Assembly (NCBI GenBank): GCA_910591455.2
Contig: OU342819.1
Coordinates: 9,943,742-10,007,741, forward strand
From: Pholis gunnellus
Lineage: Eukaryota > Chordata > Actinopteri > Perciformes > Pholidae
DNA length: 64,000 bases
Reading direction: 5' to 3'
Of the stretch, positions 12,221 through 24,321 are shown piece by piece. The notes beneath the pieces were generated by a model, which saw nothing but the letters and a program-made list of their open reading frames with translations, was not told the DNA's origin and made no database searches. The first letter of the stretch is position 1; every line of letters begins with the position of its first letter. The translations under genes were made by a program, and so were the position numbers.

Positions 12221-13759
12221 GCGATGGACAAAGTCAGTGATTAAAGATGCATCTTCCACCAAGAAAAGTGTGAAATGTAAAGACACACAAGGCAATTCAA
12301 GTGGACGAGCCAACTACTACAACTGCTACCGTTATCTTTTCCTTCCACCCTTTCTCTGGTATCACATTGGAACACTTATCCAGAGGAGCTGGGAGTGTAA
12401 CGGCACGATAGTTTAAGCTGCCATCAGTCAACAGGTCTTAATCTGTTGAGGCCTGCTCAATATTCCTCTGGGAGAGAAAGCCTATTAGATTTCACTTATT
12501 TGGACTCTCATAGTAACAGAAATACCAACTGCCCAACCGGGATTTCCACAAAACACTCTCTCCTGCTGACCCATTAGAGCTGAGAAGTCTTTTGACATTC
12601 CTACACACTCGTACAGGCACAAACACACCTATACTTGTTCGCGGATACGTGCACGCACGCAAACTTTCTGTGAATACACATGTATAACGCACACACGGAG
12701 GAGCTGGCAAGTGCACGGTGGAACAGCTGTACTGAAGTGATGGATTTTTATTTGTGTTTTACTGGCTCAAAAGTCAGACTGCCGGATTATTTCTGCTTTA
12801 ATGATCTGTGCACCGTGGCCTTACCAAGTGTATATGAAGTGTAGAGCTCTTCTTGCGGTCATGCATGAAAAGCCGTCGCTTCAGATCTAAATGAGGGTCT
12901 GATACGTATCGGTTTACACTTCCTGCCTTCGGCCCGGCGGTCATCCAACCCCCAACCTAATCCCAAACCCAAAAAGCCATCACCCACTCCCTCTAGGGAA
13001 GGTCACAGGTCAGAAATCATTCATGCAAGACAAAAACAAGAATAGTTTGTGTCCTCTTAACAACCACCTTTAGGACTATTTTTACTTTTTGATGCTTTCT
13101 TTAGGGGTTAACATAAAAACTAAATAGAAAAAAATGTAGTTAGAGCAAGGTTGATGCATGAAAAAATTAAAATATTTGGGAGTTTTTCTCCTCTGAATCT
13201 CATTTGCATATCTCCCCCATTGGCCTGTCACAAAGACCAATGAAGCTGAATGTGGGCGTGTCAGCAGGACAATGCAGGCCAGAGTCCATTTATCTCCATA
13301 CGTCAACAGGAGAGGCTTTGAGCCAGCCACATTCTGGTCAGTTTAAAGAGTCTGCTCCACCAGACATGAGTTAATGGGCTACTGATGGACATGCAAAGGC
13401 AGGTGCTGTTTTTGTTGGCTGGAGCTTTGGACAAAAAGCCAAAAGCTGATTTAAAGCTGTAGAATTGTCTGGGGGAGCATCCAGTGACAAATTTCAACAC
13501 CATTTGGTTTATTTTTCTTGGCGTTCACTTTTTAGAGTAAGACATATATGTATTTCTTTAGTTAGAAGATGGATCACACAAAAACCATCATCCCAGCTAT
13601 CAATGATATTCGAGTGTACCAGCACATGTTCGCCATCATCGCCATCATCATGACTGACGGTGGGTTCAAATCCTCAAATTCTCTGATTGCGTATCGCAAT
13701 CAGCAGTCAATCACACAGTTATGCAATGTAATAAAACTCCATCCAAGATGAAACAAGGA
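12221..13759. other. Non-coding; small hairpin at 13683-13703
   Basis: An exact 9-base stem (ctgattgcg/cgcaatcag, loop tat) lies at 13683-13703. An octamer-like atttgcatat is near 13202. No gene. Confidence 0.6.
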
Positions 13760-14015
13760 AACTGCCAAGACAATTTGCTAACAAAGACCTGGGGAGACTA
13801 AGAGACTGATTTACAACAGAGAGAACAATTAGCGTTGAAAAGGCTCCAATTAAAATGACTCCCTTTGATCAGCGGAGGGAACGGAGCTTCAGTGCGCACA
13901 CCATCTGCGATGGCGCAGGCAGATCAATCTGAAATGAAATAATTATGGCAAATTAATGGGTGTAAAAGTCACCAATTGATACGCCGAGGATGATTTCATA
14001 TGTCTAATTGGGAGA
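13760..14015. promoter_or_regulatory. Candidate conserved non-coding element D
   Basis: Contains aacaattagcgttgaaaagg, ccaattaaaatgactccctt, aaataattatggcaaattaa and caccaattgatacgcc, with an intervening GC-rich patch (cgcacaccatctgcgatggc). The mixture is typical of deeply conserved enhancers. Not testable here. Confidence 0.35.
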
Positions 14016-14134
14016 AGGGAGGAGGATGTGCTCGAACAGTGAGAGATATTTTACGAGATTGAGGAGAAAGGAGGGAGAGAGACTGACAATAGGTAGATCG
14101 ATAGATGGTACAAAATAAACTCTGACATTAAAAA

Positions 14135-14211
14135 GTAAAGAAGAAAGAAAGAGAAAAAAAGAAAGAAAAGAAAGAGGGGAAGAAACAAAGAAAGAAAGAG
14201 AGAGAGAGAAA
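14135..14211. repeat. Degenerate (GAAA)n purine tract
   Basis: Almost only A and G for nearly 80 bases, with gaaa/gaaaga words and a (GA) core near 14198-14208. It is a candidate triplex-forming tract. Confidence 0.85.
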
Positions 14212-16479
14212 GCGAGCCAGGGTTTTGACATCTGCATCACTCTTCTCCCCAGCATATGACTGTAGACAGAATATTAAACCACACAAATCCTGTCTCTGCA
14301 ATATTCCATAAAGGTGTAATAAATTTATTATGGATTCAAGGGAGGACGTAATGCTTTCAAATCATTCCCAATACGTCCGCGATCAAAACCAACAGCCGCA
14401 AATCAAATTTGGACCAAATAACTGTCAAGTGGGGTAGATTAATGAACGCAATACAAGTCCTTTGACGTGAAATTATACCGTACGAGAGTTAACACTGGAA
14501 AATATGTGCTCGTATCTAGCTTGGAAAACAAAAGAAAAATACAGCAGCTGCCAAGGACTGTTATTGGGTTGTATATTTCTGCTTCTGCGCTCACCTGAAA
14601 GCTGTGTGACAGTCCTGGTCGATATTCAAATGCAGACACTCAAGCATTCTGTGAAGAAGAAAAAAGAGAATAACTGAATAGCTAATGTACCTGACAATGG
14701 TGTTGACTTGTTTTGCTGCCTGCTTTAGACAGAGAGTAAAAAATGCACAAATATGGGGAGAAACAGGTTGGAAAAAAATGAATTTAGATACAAAAAAGAA
14801 TCCGCAAATTAAGCCAGATTTGTCTGCGTATTTACATTTAATGTAGTCCTATCATTTCTGATAAAATCACTTCAGTGTCAGATTCCTATGCTTCCTGTTT
14901 CTGGAATTTTCTGGTCTTTTTTTTTCTGCTCAGCAGAGATGACTGGAACACCTGCTGACTGAACAGGTGTGACGATCTTCCAGGAGAAAAAAAAAAAAAC
15001 AGGCTCCCGCACGCTCCCTCTGAGGAAACCCAAACACCCCGAGTAACTGAGGTGTTAATTAAAACGAAAAGGGAGGATGTTAAAACAGTGAGAAAAACGC
15101 CTGCTCCCCCTCAAGTTCAGCTTGGCTTGGCAGACGGCTGAGCCGGGACGGGAGGTTCATGCTAATTGTCATGGCCTTTCATTTTGGGAAGGCACGTCAG
15201 AATCCTCAGCGGAGGCTAATTTGTAAGTTTCCCTCTGAGTACGTTCAGTCTGTCTGTTTTTTTTTTTGTCATGTCAAATATGCCTTTTCCCCTGCTTCCA
15301 CAAATAGCCAAAAGAGAGCCTTGATCTACGACGTTCATGAGAAAAAAAAGAAAATTCCAATAAGTGGAAAGTAACAAAACCTGCCACGATCTCCATAAGC
15401 ACAACAGCTGTGCACCTCCAGCTTAATCATTTTTGATAAATCACCTGAGCGCATTATTTTCCAGCCAGAAAATTGCTGCGTATGCATTATGCAACCGTGG
15501 TGAAAATGATCAAGAAAGTGCTTCATATGGTCAAGTCTTGTGCAGCTGTCAGATCATTTATCATGCAATTTCAGGTGCTGAAATTGAAAAAAATATGTGG
15601 CAGGAATAAAAAGTTTTTGGGGGGAATTTAATGAAATGAGGCCTGTGAGTAAATGAGGCATCAGAGCATGAGAGAGGCGGCGTGTTGGACCAGCTTTACC
15701 CCGGTCACGTTTTTTTCTGCCCACATCACCAACGCAAAGCATGTGGACGGAGCGCGTCAGCCGCCCTCAGCAGCCTCTGTCTCACTTTCCTGTACTTTCA
15801 TTTGAGTCCAACACAAAAACAGTCACCCAACACACACACACACACAGACACATGTCTATTAAAGGCGCTCTATCATCAGCGATGTGGGAGGGTGGTGTGT
15901 GTGTGTGCGTGTGTTTTGCAGGGTTGTGGAGAGCTGACTCACTCACACACATATGGAGGTAGGCGCATGCATGTGCACACACACGAGCACCTTTTGAAAT
16001 ACATGGTTATACGACGCGCACACTCAGGTACAGTAAGTGGGAACATACAAAAGGTAGATAAAGATGGACAGATCTTTACACACACACACACATACATCTA
16101 TATACGATGCGTCACTCTGTAGTTAAATGGTGGTTGTCTTCCAACCCCCCTCTCTCTGTCTGCCTCCTGTTTACTTTAAGATCATGTTTTCCTTTGTGGC
16201 TTGTTTGAAGGGGGGTGAGGGTCGGCCTGCAGAGCTCCACTGTTCTCCCAGGAGCATGTCTGTGTTTTGGCCTGCCATCCACCTACATGTGTTTATGTAT
16301 GTGTGTGGATATGGTGGCTTTTAACAGGATATAAACGTTACCTCAAATGATTTTTCAAGTGCTTTGGAGTGTGTTAATCTATCATGCTGTTTTCAGTCAA
16401 CTTTGAAGCGCATTCAGTGGACAAGATCCCATGAGCCTCTTTTCCAAATCTGGCCTTCTACATCAAAGTTGACACACTG
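14212..16479. other. Non-coding; short CA/TG tracts near 15.8-16.1 kb
   Basis: Contains A13 at 14988-15000, short CA tracts at 15832-15846 and 16078-16091. Frames here are CA read-throughs or chance. Confidence 0.6.
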
Positions 16480-16965
16480 CCCCGAGCCATTGCTGCGCTG
16501 TAGCCCATAACAGGCTGTTCTCATACACTGGCTGTTCGTAGCTATACCTGCGAAAGCTAATGCACTGTGATTCGTTTATAACCCACGTTATCAATACGTC
16601 TGTAATCCATGTAATCGCGAGCAAGAGCAGGTGACGGAGTATGAAGAGTGACAAAGTCCACATAGTGAGGTCAACAGTGGATGAGTGGGTCTAAAAACAC
16701 CGGTCTTCCACCGAGCAGGTTGCTTGCAGAAATCCCCCGTTGGCTTATTTGTTACTTCCCTACTTTCAACCCATAGCCTTGTTTTCCTGTACCTAACCAA
16801 GTCATTCTGTTGCCTAAACACATCGCAGGTACACTGATTGATCGTGTTGCTGGACATTTGCAGAAAAACGCACAAAAAACAACTTTTTGTTGGATATCAT
16901 ACGGGACCGTTGTATGAGGGATACGTTGCCCATAAACGGGGTTCCGGAGCTGCACGATCATCTGT
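16480..16965. repeat. Degraded dispersed repeat, teleost type
   Basis: The block contains a string of phrases I associate with a widespread percomorph repeat: ctcatacactggctgttcg, aatgcactgtgattcgttta, cgcgagcaagagcaggtgac, cacatagtgaggtcaac, cctaaccaagtcattctgtt, and gttgtatgagggatacgttg followed by cccataaac. Chance frames on the minus strand overlap it but show no known protein. Family assignment is from memory and needs a repeat library. Confidence 0.5.
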
Positions 16966-17410
16966 CACATTTACTAGAAATCTGCACACCTAAAGTAGAC
17001 AAAACGGCCTCATGGTAATTATTCTTCTGTTCCACACACTGTCATATTAGTCAAACAAAATTTGACTCACAATTTAAAAATTGCCACATGGCCCTGTCAA
17101 AACAAAATTGATGACAAATGTTGCCGCTTCTAATTTAACCCTTTAAAATCCCTGGGTTGCTGCACGACCACACTCTCAGTAAAAAGAGACAAAAAAAATA
17201 CCATACACCATTATACGGACTTACTGCACGTGGATTGCTGTTAGTTGTGTGTGTGTGTGAGTGTGTGTCTGTGTCTGTGTCCTGGTCCTCTAAAGCCTTT
17301 CAGGAAAAAACAGCATGTCTCATATGGGTTTTTCAGTGCTCTACCCAAGCGGAATAGAAACAGGTGTTATGTGTTGTCAATAATGACTGTGTATTTCTCT
17401 TCCTCTCACG

Positions 17411-17451
<41 letters not shown>

Positions 17452-17906
17452 TCCCATATGGTTTTGATGGGTATTTGGACAGGTGACAACATGTCACAAA
17501 CTTGCAAAGAAAAACAACAGGCCTGCTGAATTCCCTCATGGGCTGCTATTGCAAGTGGATTACGTCTTGCATCCAGACTAGTTTGTTCTCTTACACATTG
17601 TGGGCTTTCTATTTTATTTTTCAGTGGTTAGGCTTCACCGCAGATAAGCGTCACGCTGTACTGTTTTTTTTTTCTGTTACCTGTGACATTTCCCTTACAC
17701 TTTAATTCAGTGCATGAAACTCACAATCCTGTTTTTCATGCACTCGACACAACATTTACTAAGATGCCGCTGTTGACATTTAGACGGACAAACGTTCGTG
17801 GCGTATGCTTCACTGGAAATGTCCTTTAATGACATCTTATCTAAATAGCTGGCATGTTTTTGCATGATGACAATACAAACTGAAAAGCCATTTTGCTTTT
17901 CAAGTC
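16966..17906. other. Non-coding spacer
   Basis: Only TG tracts identified. Confidence 0.65.
17413..17450. repeat. (TG)19 microsatellite
   Basis: Pure TG run. A shorter imperfect TG tract lies upstream at about 17247-17280. Confidence 0.96.
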
Positions 17907-17931
17907 GGGGGGGGGGGGGGGGGGGGGGGGG
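17907..17931. repeat. G25 homopolymer
   Basis: Twenty-five G in a row, able to form quadruplex structures; the exact length is uncertain by nature. Confidence 0.95.
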
Positions 17932-17934
17932 TGG

Positions 17935-18235
17935 CTGAACTGCATACCTCGCTCAACAAGTGCGCCACAAGCATCCCAAAATGACACTAAGCTCTGAATA
18001 CAGGGCTTTGAATTGAGAGCAACTTTTATGGTTTTGCATTGTGCCTCGATGTTCAGACTTCCTGTAGTAGTCTCTCCAAAACAAAGGCAACAATTCTTTT
18101 GCCGGTACAACCCCACCTCCGCCTTCCACGTGTAACAAATACTTCCCCAGTGGACTCTCCCCGGTGAACACAATCAAATAAACAATACGGCTTCTTTTAC
18201 TGAAAACCAGAGTGCCTATTAGAGAGAGCAAACGA
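17935..18235 (-). repeat. Unassigned block between two G runs, possible old repeat
   Basis: Between G25 (17907-17931) and G19 (18306-18324) lies a complex non-AT-rich stretch with overlapping 92- and 110-codon minus-strand frames. The reading ttcaccggggagagtccact and gttttggagagactactaca resembles repeat sequence more than a gene, because no frame continues past 300 bases and no domain is recognisable. I cannot name it. Confidence 0.25.
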
Positions 18236-18305
18236 CCTGATTGTTGATTGTGTTAGCATGTCTGAGTGCCTCCCTAAATTGCCCACAAGGGTTGAACACA
18301 GGAGA

Positions 18306-18324
18306 GGGGGGGGGGGGGGGGGGG
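18306..18324. repeat. G19 homopolymer
   Basis: Pure G run followed by an A-rich purine stretch to about 18345. Confidence 0.95.
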
Positions 18325-18667
18325 AGAGGAAAAAAAAGAAAAAACAAAACTCTTGACTTCTAGATGAGAGGGAATAAAATGAGTGCTCGTTTCGAGACAC
18401 GGGAATAGATTAGCCGGGGTTCTGGGGTTGGAGCGTGATTACAGAGCTATTGTTGTTGTTGGAATATATCATATCGCAGCGTCTCCTGCAGCCTTGGCTA
18501 AATAAATCTGTCGTAATCCCCCTGGTGAGCCCCGTTGGCTTCGCGAGCGCCTACTTAACCAGGCTAATTAAAACTCTTCCTTGTCTTGCTTTCCCCAAAT
18601 TTACATGCCAGCTTCTGTCTGTGAGGTTGCAGAGGCTCCATTGGTGGGATGCATCTTATAAAATGAA

Positions 18668-18684
18668 CCCCCCCCCCCCCCCCC
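18668..18684. repeat. C17 homopolymer beside the assembly gap
   Basis: Pure C run 43 bases before the 500-N gap; such runs commonly stop read extension. Confidence 0.95.
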
Positions 18685-18727
18685 TACCCACGCTCTCCCT
18701 CACTGTGTGCACACATAGAAGAAAAGA

Positions 18728-19227
18728 NNNNNNNNNNNNNNNNNNNNNNNNNNNNNNNNNNNNNNNNNNNNNNNNNNNNNNNNNNNNNNNNNNNNNNNNN
18801 NNNNNNNNNNNNNNNNNNNNNNNNNNNNNNNNNNNNNNNNNNNNNNNNNNNNNNNNNNNNNNNNNNNNNNNNNNNNNNNNNNNNNNNNNNNNNNNNNNNN
18901 NNNNNNNNNNNNNNNNNNNNNNNNNNNNNNNNNNNNNNNNNNNNNNNNNNNNNNNNNNNNNNNNNNNNNNNNNNNNNNNNNNNNNNNNNNNNNNNNNNNN
19001 NNNNNNNNNNNNNNNNNNNNNNNNNNNNNNNNNNNNNNNNNNNNNNNNNNNNNNNNNNNNNNNNNNNNNNNNNNNNNNNNNNNNNNNNNNNNNNNNNNNN
19101 NNNNNNNNNNNNNNNNNNNNNNNNNNNNNNNNNNNNNNNNNNNNNNNNNNNNNNNNNNNNNNNNNNNNNNNNNNNNNNNNNNNNNNNNNNNNNNNNNNNN
19201 NNNNNNNNNNNNNNNNNNNNNNNNNNN
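18728..19227. other. Assembly gap, 500 N
   Basis: Exactly 500 unknown bases. The round length indicates a placeholder, so the true distance is unknown. Reading frames that cross it are artefacts. A C17 run (18668-18684) sits 43 bases before it. Confidence 0.99.
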
Positions 19228-20489
19228 GGGAGATAAAGAGGATGACTGTGTGGTCAAGGTTGTGATTCACTGAAAGGAAATATTTGCGCTCTTTCATCAA
19301 ACTACAACGACGCGGACCGGGAGACAAGATAAAACAGCATTAATACAGTGAAGGATGTTTTATTGATCATTTTGAAGTGAGCTGGTGGGGATTTGGTGTT
19401 CTGTTCAAGGATCCCGCAACAGGGCGGATTGTTGAAGTTAATATATCGTTATTATATCCATCCGTATCATTTTATTAAACATTCATTTTAAAACGCAGAT
19501 ATTGTGCTGTTGCCTGGATGTGGAAGCTTTCCACAAATGCTGATGACTGTCAACCCACACAGGCTGTCGAGTAGCGTTTTGTACTCGTGCTGCCTTCTGA
19601 CAACAAAAGCAGAAGAAGATGTCACTGAGGACACCTGTAAATATCTGTTCAGCTACACTGAAACACAAATGTGATCACAGAGAGCCGGATGCAGCAGTGT
19701 TTATCCTGCTGAGACCAAGTGGAGTATCCGCCTTGACTGTCACAGGTGTGTCCCAGCTGCAAAAAAAGAGGGCGAAATTGCTCTTTTGCCATGTTGTTGC
19801 CGTTTCGGAAGTTGAATGTGGACATAAACAACAAATGTGGATATGCTTGTGTGGATGGAGCCCAGTTTGAGGCATTGTATTTGCATTCATGTTACTTGTC
19901 CATTTGAGAGCGCTCTGTCGTCTTTGATATCGTTTCGTACGAGCTTTACTGAGATTGTGCTTGATCATAAAAGAGCAACATGGAAGTAAAGTAAACCCTT
20001 GGATATGATAAGAGCCGATCTATCAGGAGGAAGCATTGCTTCCCTTCCCTTTTATTCTTGTAATCATCTTTTAATCAAGAGACCACACACAGTCACACAT
20101 TGCAGTATTGCAAGTTGATTTGTGATTGGGAACACGCTGATGAAACAAAAACAAAATGCCCCCATAGATTCGCGGTTATTTACAGCCACCGTCGGGCTGC
20201 ACATATGTAAATGATCATTTCGTGAGTGGGGGGGGGGGTTATTACATCTGAACACACTGTCGCTATCTGAGTTGAGGCGATCTCAATTTGTTGTTGTTCT
20301 GAGGATAACGTCTCCAGAACTCTCCGCAGACGTCGAAAAGGCTGGTGCACGCGGCTGTCTCCAGAAGAGTAGCAGACAGCCCTCCCGTAGTGAAAGACAA
20401 GCACAGACTAAACATGACGATGTTGATTGATTGGACTGTAAATCCTTAGCTCCCCGCCGGCACTGCACGTGACGATGAATCCATCGTGT
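19228..20489. other. Non-coding after the gap
   Basis: Overlapping short frames on both strands at 19600-19970 without domains. Composition is balanced; an old repeat is possible but not recognised. Confidence 0.55.
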
Positions 20490-20725
20490 TTAGGAGTCAT
20501 AATGTCCCACAATTAAGCAGACAAAACACAGAAAGTCCGCCAAACAGCACCCTTCGACCACCTGGTCTGAGACGAGAAACAAAGCTGGACCGGACTAATG
20601 GAGAGCTGCTGTGCCTCACTGGAGCGTCTGACCTAATTGGAGCAATTGGAGACGGACACTCGCCGCCATCAATCACGACGCCTCAGATGGGTTTTTGGAA
20701 GGATTTCAACGGGTGGTAGAGAAAG
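20490..20725. promoter_or_regulatory. Candidate conserved non-coding element E
   Basis: Balanced-composition stretch with ctaatggagagctgctgtgc, gacctaattggagcaattgg and ccgccatcaatcacgacgcc. A 77-codon frame covers it but has no recognisable domain, and no splice signals frame it convincingly. Confidence 0.3.
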
Positions 20726-20893
20726 GCAAAGCACGGGCAATCAGGTGTACACTTGAATGTGTGTGCAGTCTTTGACGGGGGTGGGGGTCGAATTTGATGC
20801 CTTGCCAAAGTTGGATTTTCCCCGGGTGAAACCTGAGGCATTTGAAACAGCAGGCTGCAGAGTCGGCAGGCCTGGGTTTAGGGTCGTGGCGTT

Positions 20894-20920
20894 TGTGGTG
20901 GTGGTGGTGGTGGTGGGGGG
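20894..20920. repeat. (GTG)n short trinucleotide repeat and G run
   Basis: Six to seven GTG units ending in gggggg. It creates the V-rich stretch of a chance frame. Confidence 0.8.
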
Positions 20921-20929
20921 CGGCTTGTC

Positions 20930-22380
20930 ATCTGTAATGGAGGAATGTGGGGCCGTCTCGGTGGGGCAGGGTATTCCCTTTCACACTCTGGTAAAAAGAA
21001 AAAGAAGGGCAGGAGGAGAGGGAAGGGCTGGGTGGAGTTGGGCCTCTTTCTCAGACGGTTGAGGGGTGGACGCCGTGTTCCAGTGGCCTATTTTCAATTC
21101 CTAGAAACTCCAGACAAGCTGAACCTTCTCAAGGTAACACTGCTGAACAAGCTCCTGACTAACGCAATCGGGAGCCCAAAGCACACGGTCACTTAAATGT
21201 ATTATGGCAGATTTAGTAAATTAAAACCAGCTCGGGTGATTCAACTCTAATCAAGTTTAGTCAAACCTGATTAATCATATGTTACCCAATCAGTCAAATC
21301 CAGACAGCTGTTTAAAATATGTTCAGCTACAATAAGAGCAACATTCCTGCAATCAATCCAAAACAAACTTCGGTAATGATTTAACCACATTAATTGTAGA
21401 ATTTTGGAACAGGCAAACCTTACATCGAAGGCTTTTTATGGTTTTATTATTGCAGTTTCTGTAGATGAGAGGATTTACCAGAAAGAGAATGAAAGGTTGT
21501 TAAAAAAATAATAATCTCACAAACGCTGTGGCTTCTAAACAATTGATCCATTTAGCTTTTTTAAATCCTCTTCAGCCAGAGTTGAACTATCTGCCTGTGC
21601 TATTCTGGAAGACACAACATCTAACTTCGTGGTAGCGATCTCACTGTCTCTAAAACACACACACACACACATGCACAACGTTTTCACAGCCACAGCTGCT
21701 GCTACGGGACAGTGAAAGTGCAGCCAAAGATTTGAGAAAGATGCCCCACAGATGTGAGCCCACATGTGTCTTTTGAAGGATGTGTAAGTATTGACAGCGA
21801 AGGATCGGCTCCAAATGTGGAATGCCATTAACAAGATCAATGCCTTCCTCCCTGAATATGGGCTGTTTTCATGTTTTATGGTTACGGTCGGGCTTGAAGA
21901 TGGAAGTGCTGATGTCAGGTTGAGCGCCAGGTTGGGTTCAACTGTGGTTCATTCAACTTGAGGCTTCCTCCTGTGCGAGCGGCTTGGCGTGACTCTTGTA
22001 GGTGTGCGTCCGTGTGTGTGTGCGTGTGTTTGCAAGTCTGTATGTGTTTGGTTGTGGGTGTGTGAAGTATTCAAACAGTGAATCACTGGTATCTGTTCAT
22101 CCCCTGTATCTTGATATGCCCACACCTTTTGTATCCTACACAACACTGACACACAGGAACACACCGTCCTCCTTTCATTTTGCTCTTTTATTCCTCCGTG
22201 ATTGATTTTTCCTTGAGAGCTTTAATGAAAAAGACAGGCCGCATGCTGTATTTACACAATGAAATAATTAGAAACACTTTTTGGCACGTGTTTGGAAAAA
22301 AACAAAACAAGGGTCCATTCAGACTGGAGACCTGCTCTTACCACCTCTGCCCCCTGGCATCTGCCACCAACATCAAATGG
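20930..22380. other. Non-coding; AT-rich 21190-21540
   Basis: AT-rich spacer, then imperfect TG around 22000-22060. No gene. Confidence 0.6.
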
Positions 22381-22396
22381 AAAAAAAAAAAAAAAA
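22381..22396. repeat. A16 homopolymer
   Basis: Pure A run following caccaacatcaaatgg. It could be a retroposed tail but no flanking duplication or body was recognised. Confidence 0.85.
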
Positions 22397-22516
22397 AGAA
22401 ACTACAACTGAGTTGTATTTATTTTGGTGTAATCATTAGGATTAAGCCGGTGCAGAAACGCATTAATTCCTAATCCTTCCCGTGTCCCCTCTCCCTATAT
22501 CATCTTCTCCCTTGTT

Positions 22517-22541
22517 CCCCCCCCCCCCCCCCCCCCCCCCC
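22517..22541. repeat. C25 homopolymer
   Basis: Pure C run embedded in a pyrimidine-rich stretch (22480-22590). It is complementary to the G26 run at 22638-22663. Confidence 0.95.
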
Positions 22542-22637
22542 ACCTCTCCTTTCTCCTCCTCTTTCTTCCCTCCCTCTCTCCCCCATGCTTTACAGCACCA
22601 AACGCTTTTAATTTGTCAGGGAGGGGTGAAGGAGTTC

Positions 22638-22663
22638 GGGGGGGGGGGGGGGGGGGGGGGGGG
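22638..22663. repeat. G26 homopolymer
   Basis: Pure G run 96 bases after a C25 run on the same strand; the pair could fold into a long G:C stem. Confidence 0.95.
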
Positions 22664-22944
22664 TTAGTTAGAGGCACTCGTTCGGAGCAGCTTTGAGCCT
22701 CTGCCAAGCTCTCGTTCGCATTGTGCTGCTTACAGCTGGGCTTGCCCTCCTTCCCTGCTCTATCCCTCTTTTTCTCTGCTCTCTGTTCTTCATCTCGCTT
22801 TCTGTTTTTTTTTCTTCTTTTCTCTTTTTGTGTGTGAAGCGCTGTCTGCTTTTCTTGATGGTTTCTGCTACGGGGAGTCGGGGAGAAGAAGGGGGTCACT
22901 TGTCATGGGGCCAACTTTCGGGGGTTTCCATCCATTGTGCATGG

Positions 22945-22953
22945 ACACACACG

Positions 22954-22985
<32 letters not shown>

Positions 22986-22989
22986 CACA
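22945..22989. repeat. (CA)n microsatellite with cg interruptions
   Basis: CA array broken by two cgca units, ending in atatatac. Confidence 0.95.
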
Positions 22990-23049
22990 TATATACAAAG
23001 ACAGTCATGCACATACACATACACAGGCGCACAAACACACACCAGTGGC

Positions 23050-24321
23050 AATAAACACCAGGGAGGCAAGACGGGGAGGAGGGACAAGGGTTGAGGAGAG
23101 AGACGGAAGGGGAGAGGAGGGAGGCAAAGGGGGGCAACACGGCACACTCTTTCGGGGCAACCTCTCAGCTCCACTTTCTCGCTTTCTGCAGTTCCTCAGC
23201 TCTCTTTCAAGGTTTTTTTACAGAAGTAGAAAGCAACAAAAACTAATAGAACAATCTAATTATGGTAGAAATAAACCAAGACGCCGTTCACGAAAAGACG
23301 TGATCAATGGATGAAATAGAGTGAGAGAAAGAATAAAAGAGGCAGTCTCAGAGATAAGCCTGAGCACCGCGGAAGAAAAGACAGAGATAGAGAGAAAAAG
23401 GGAGGTGGATGAAATGAGAGAGATAAAGAGGGGCAAAACGAGACAGGGTGGCAGCAGAGAAACTCCAATAAAGGCGCAGATCAGATAACGGCGTCTCTGA
23501 GGACTTCCAAATGTCCTTTTATCTCTGCGAGAAATGCTGATATTAAAAACCAGGCGAAGATAGCGCGCCGTCATTTACTGCCTTTACCAAGTAGTGACTT
23601 ATTACTGTAAATTGGATCAGAAAACACTCATCGAGGCTCATCTCCAACACACTCGGTGACTAAAGTTTCCTCTTCCGACGTGTCGTTGTGTCGCCCTGAC
23701 AGCATATTGTAGCTGGTGAAAAGGGAAGCGGAGTGACACATTCGTTGAAACCACACACTTAGTGCGGGCTTACTGACTCATGCCGTGGGCTGCTTTGCCG
23801 GTCAGGTTATCCCACAGTATCAGGTGTTTAGCTACTTTGTTGCACGATGCCGCCTACAAATGTGAACGGCACATTTGGTTCTGTTTGAATGGAGAAGAAT
23901 GGAGATGAATATTTCTTTGGAATGGGAGATTATGTTTGATCCAAAGCCCCGTTTACTGTCAAATGTTTCTGCTTTATTGTTGGTTAACTGTCTACTGGGG
24001 CACTAACCACTGATTCACTGCCGACTCGCGAGTCCACATATGTCTTTTTTTGTGAAGCGCACCAGACGTTTTAATTAAGTCACATATCATTTTCACATCA
24101 CTCGTTTTCAGTTTTAGAGAATGTTGGTTCACAGGAAGCCTCTGGAGCTTCCCAAAGACACACGTTTATTGTCCCATTAGTTGTACAATTAGTTCAGAGA
24201 ATACTTTATTCCTACAACACTTTTGGAAAAAAAGGAGTTTGTAAGAAAGCTCATGGGACTTTCATTGTCATTCATTGTCTGATAGACATATAAAAATATA
24301 GACCCAGGCCTGCCAGGTTGA
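23050..24321. other. Non-coding; purine-rich 23060-23460
   Basis: The + strand is mostly A and G in patches (gaggagagagacggaaggggagag-like words), giving long chance frames. The remainder is ordinary spacer. Confidence 0.6.

Noticed and set aside
13650..13703. tRNA-like gggttcaaatcc word
   Set aside because: No matching A-box, acceptor stem or anticodon arm around it.
18435..19265. 276-codon frame
   Set aside because: Most of it is translated N from the assembly gap.
22381..22396. A16 run as the tail of a retroposed gene or SINE
   Set aside because: No tRNA-like or coding body upstream and no target-site duplication seen.
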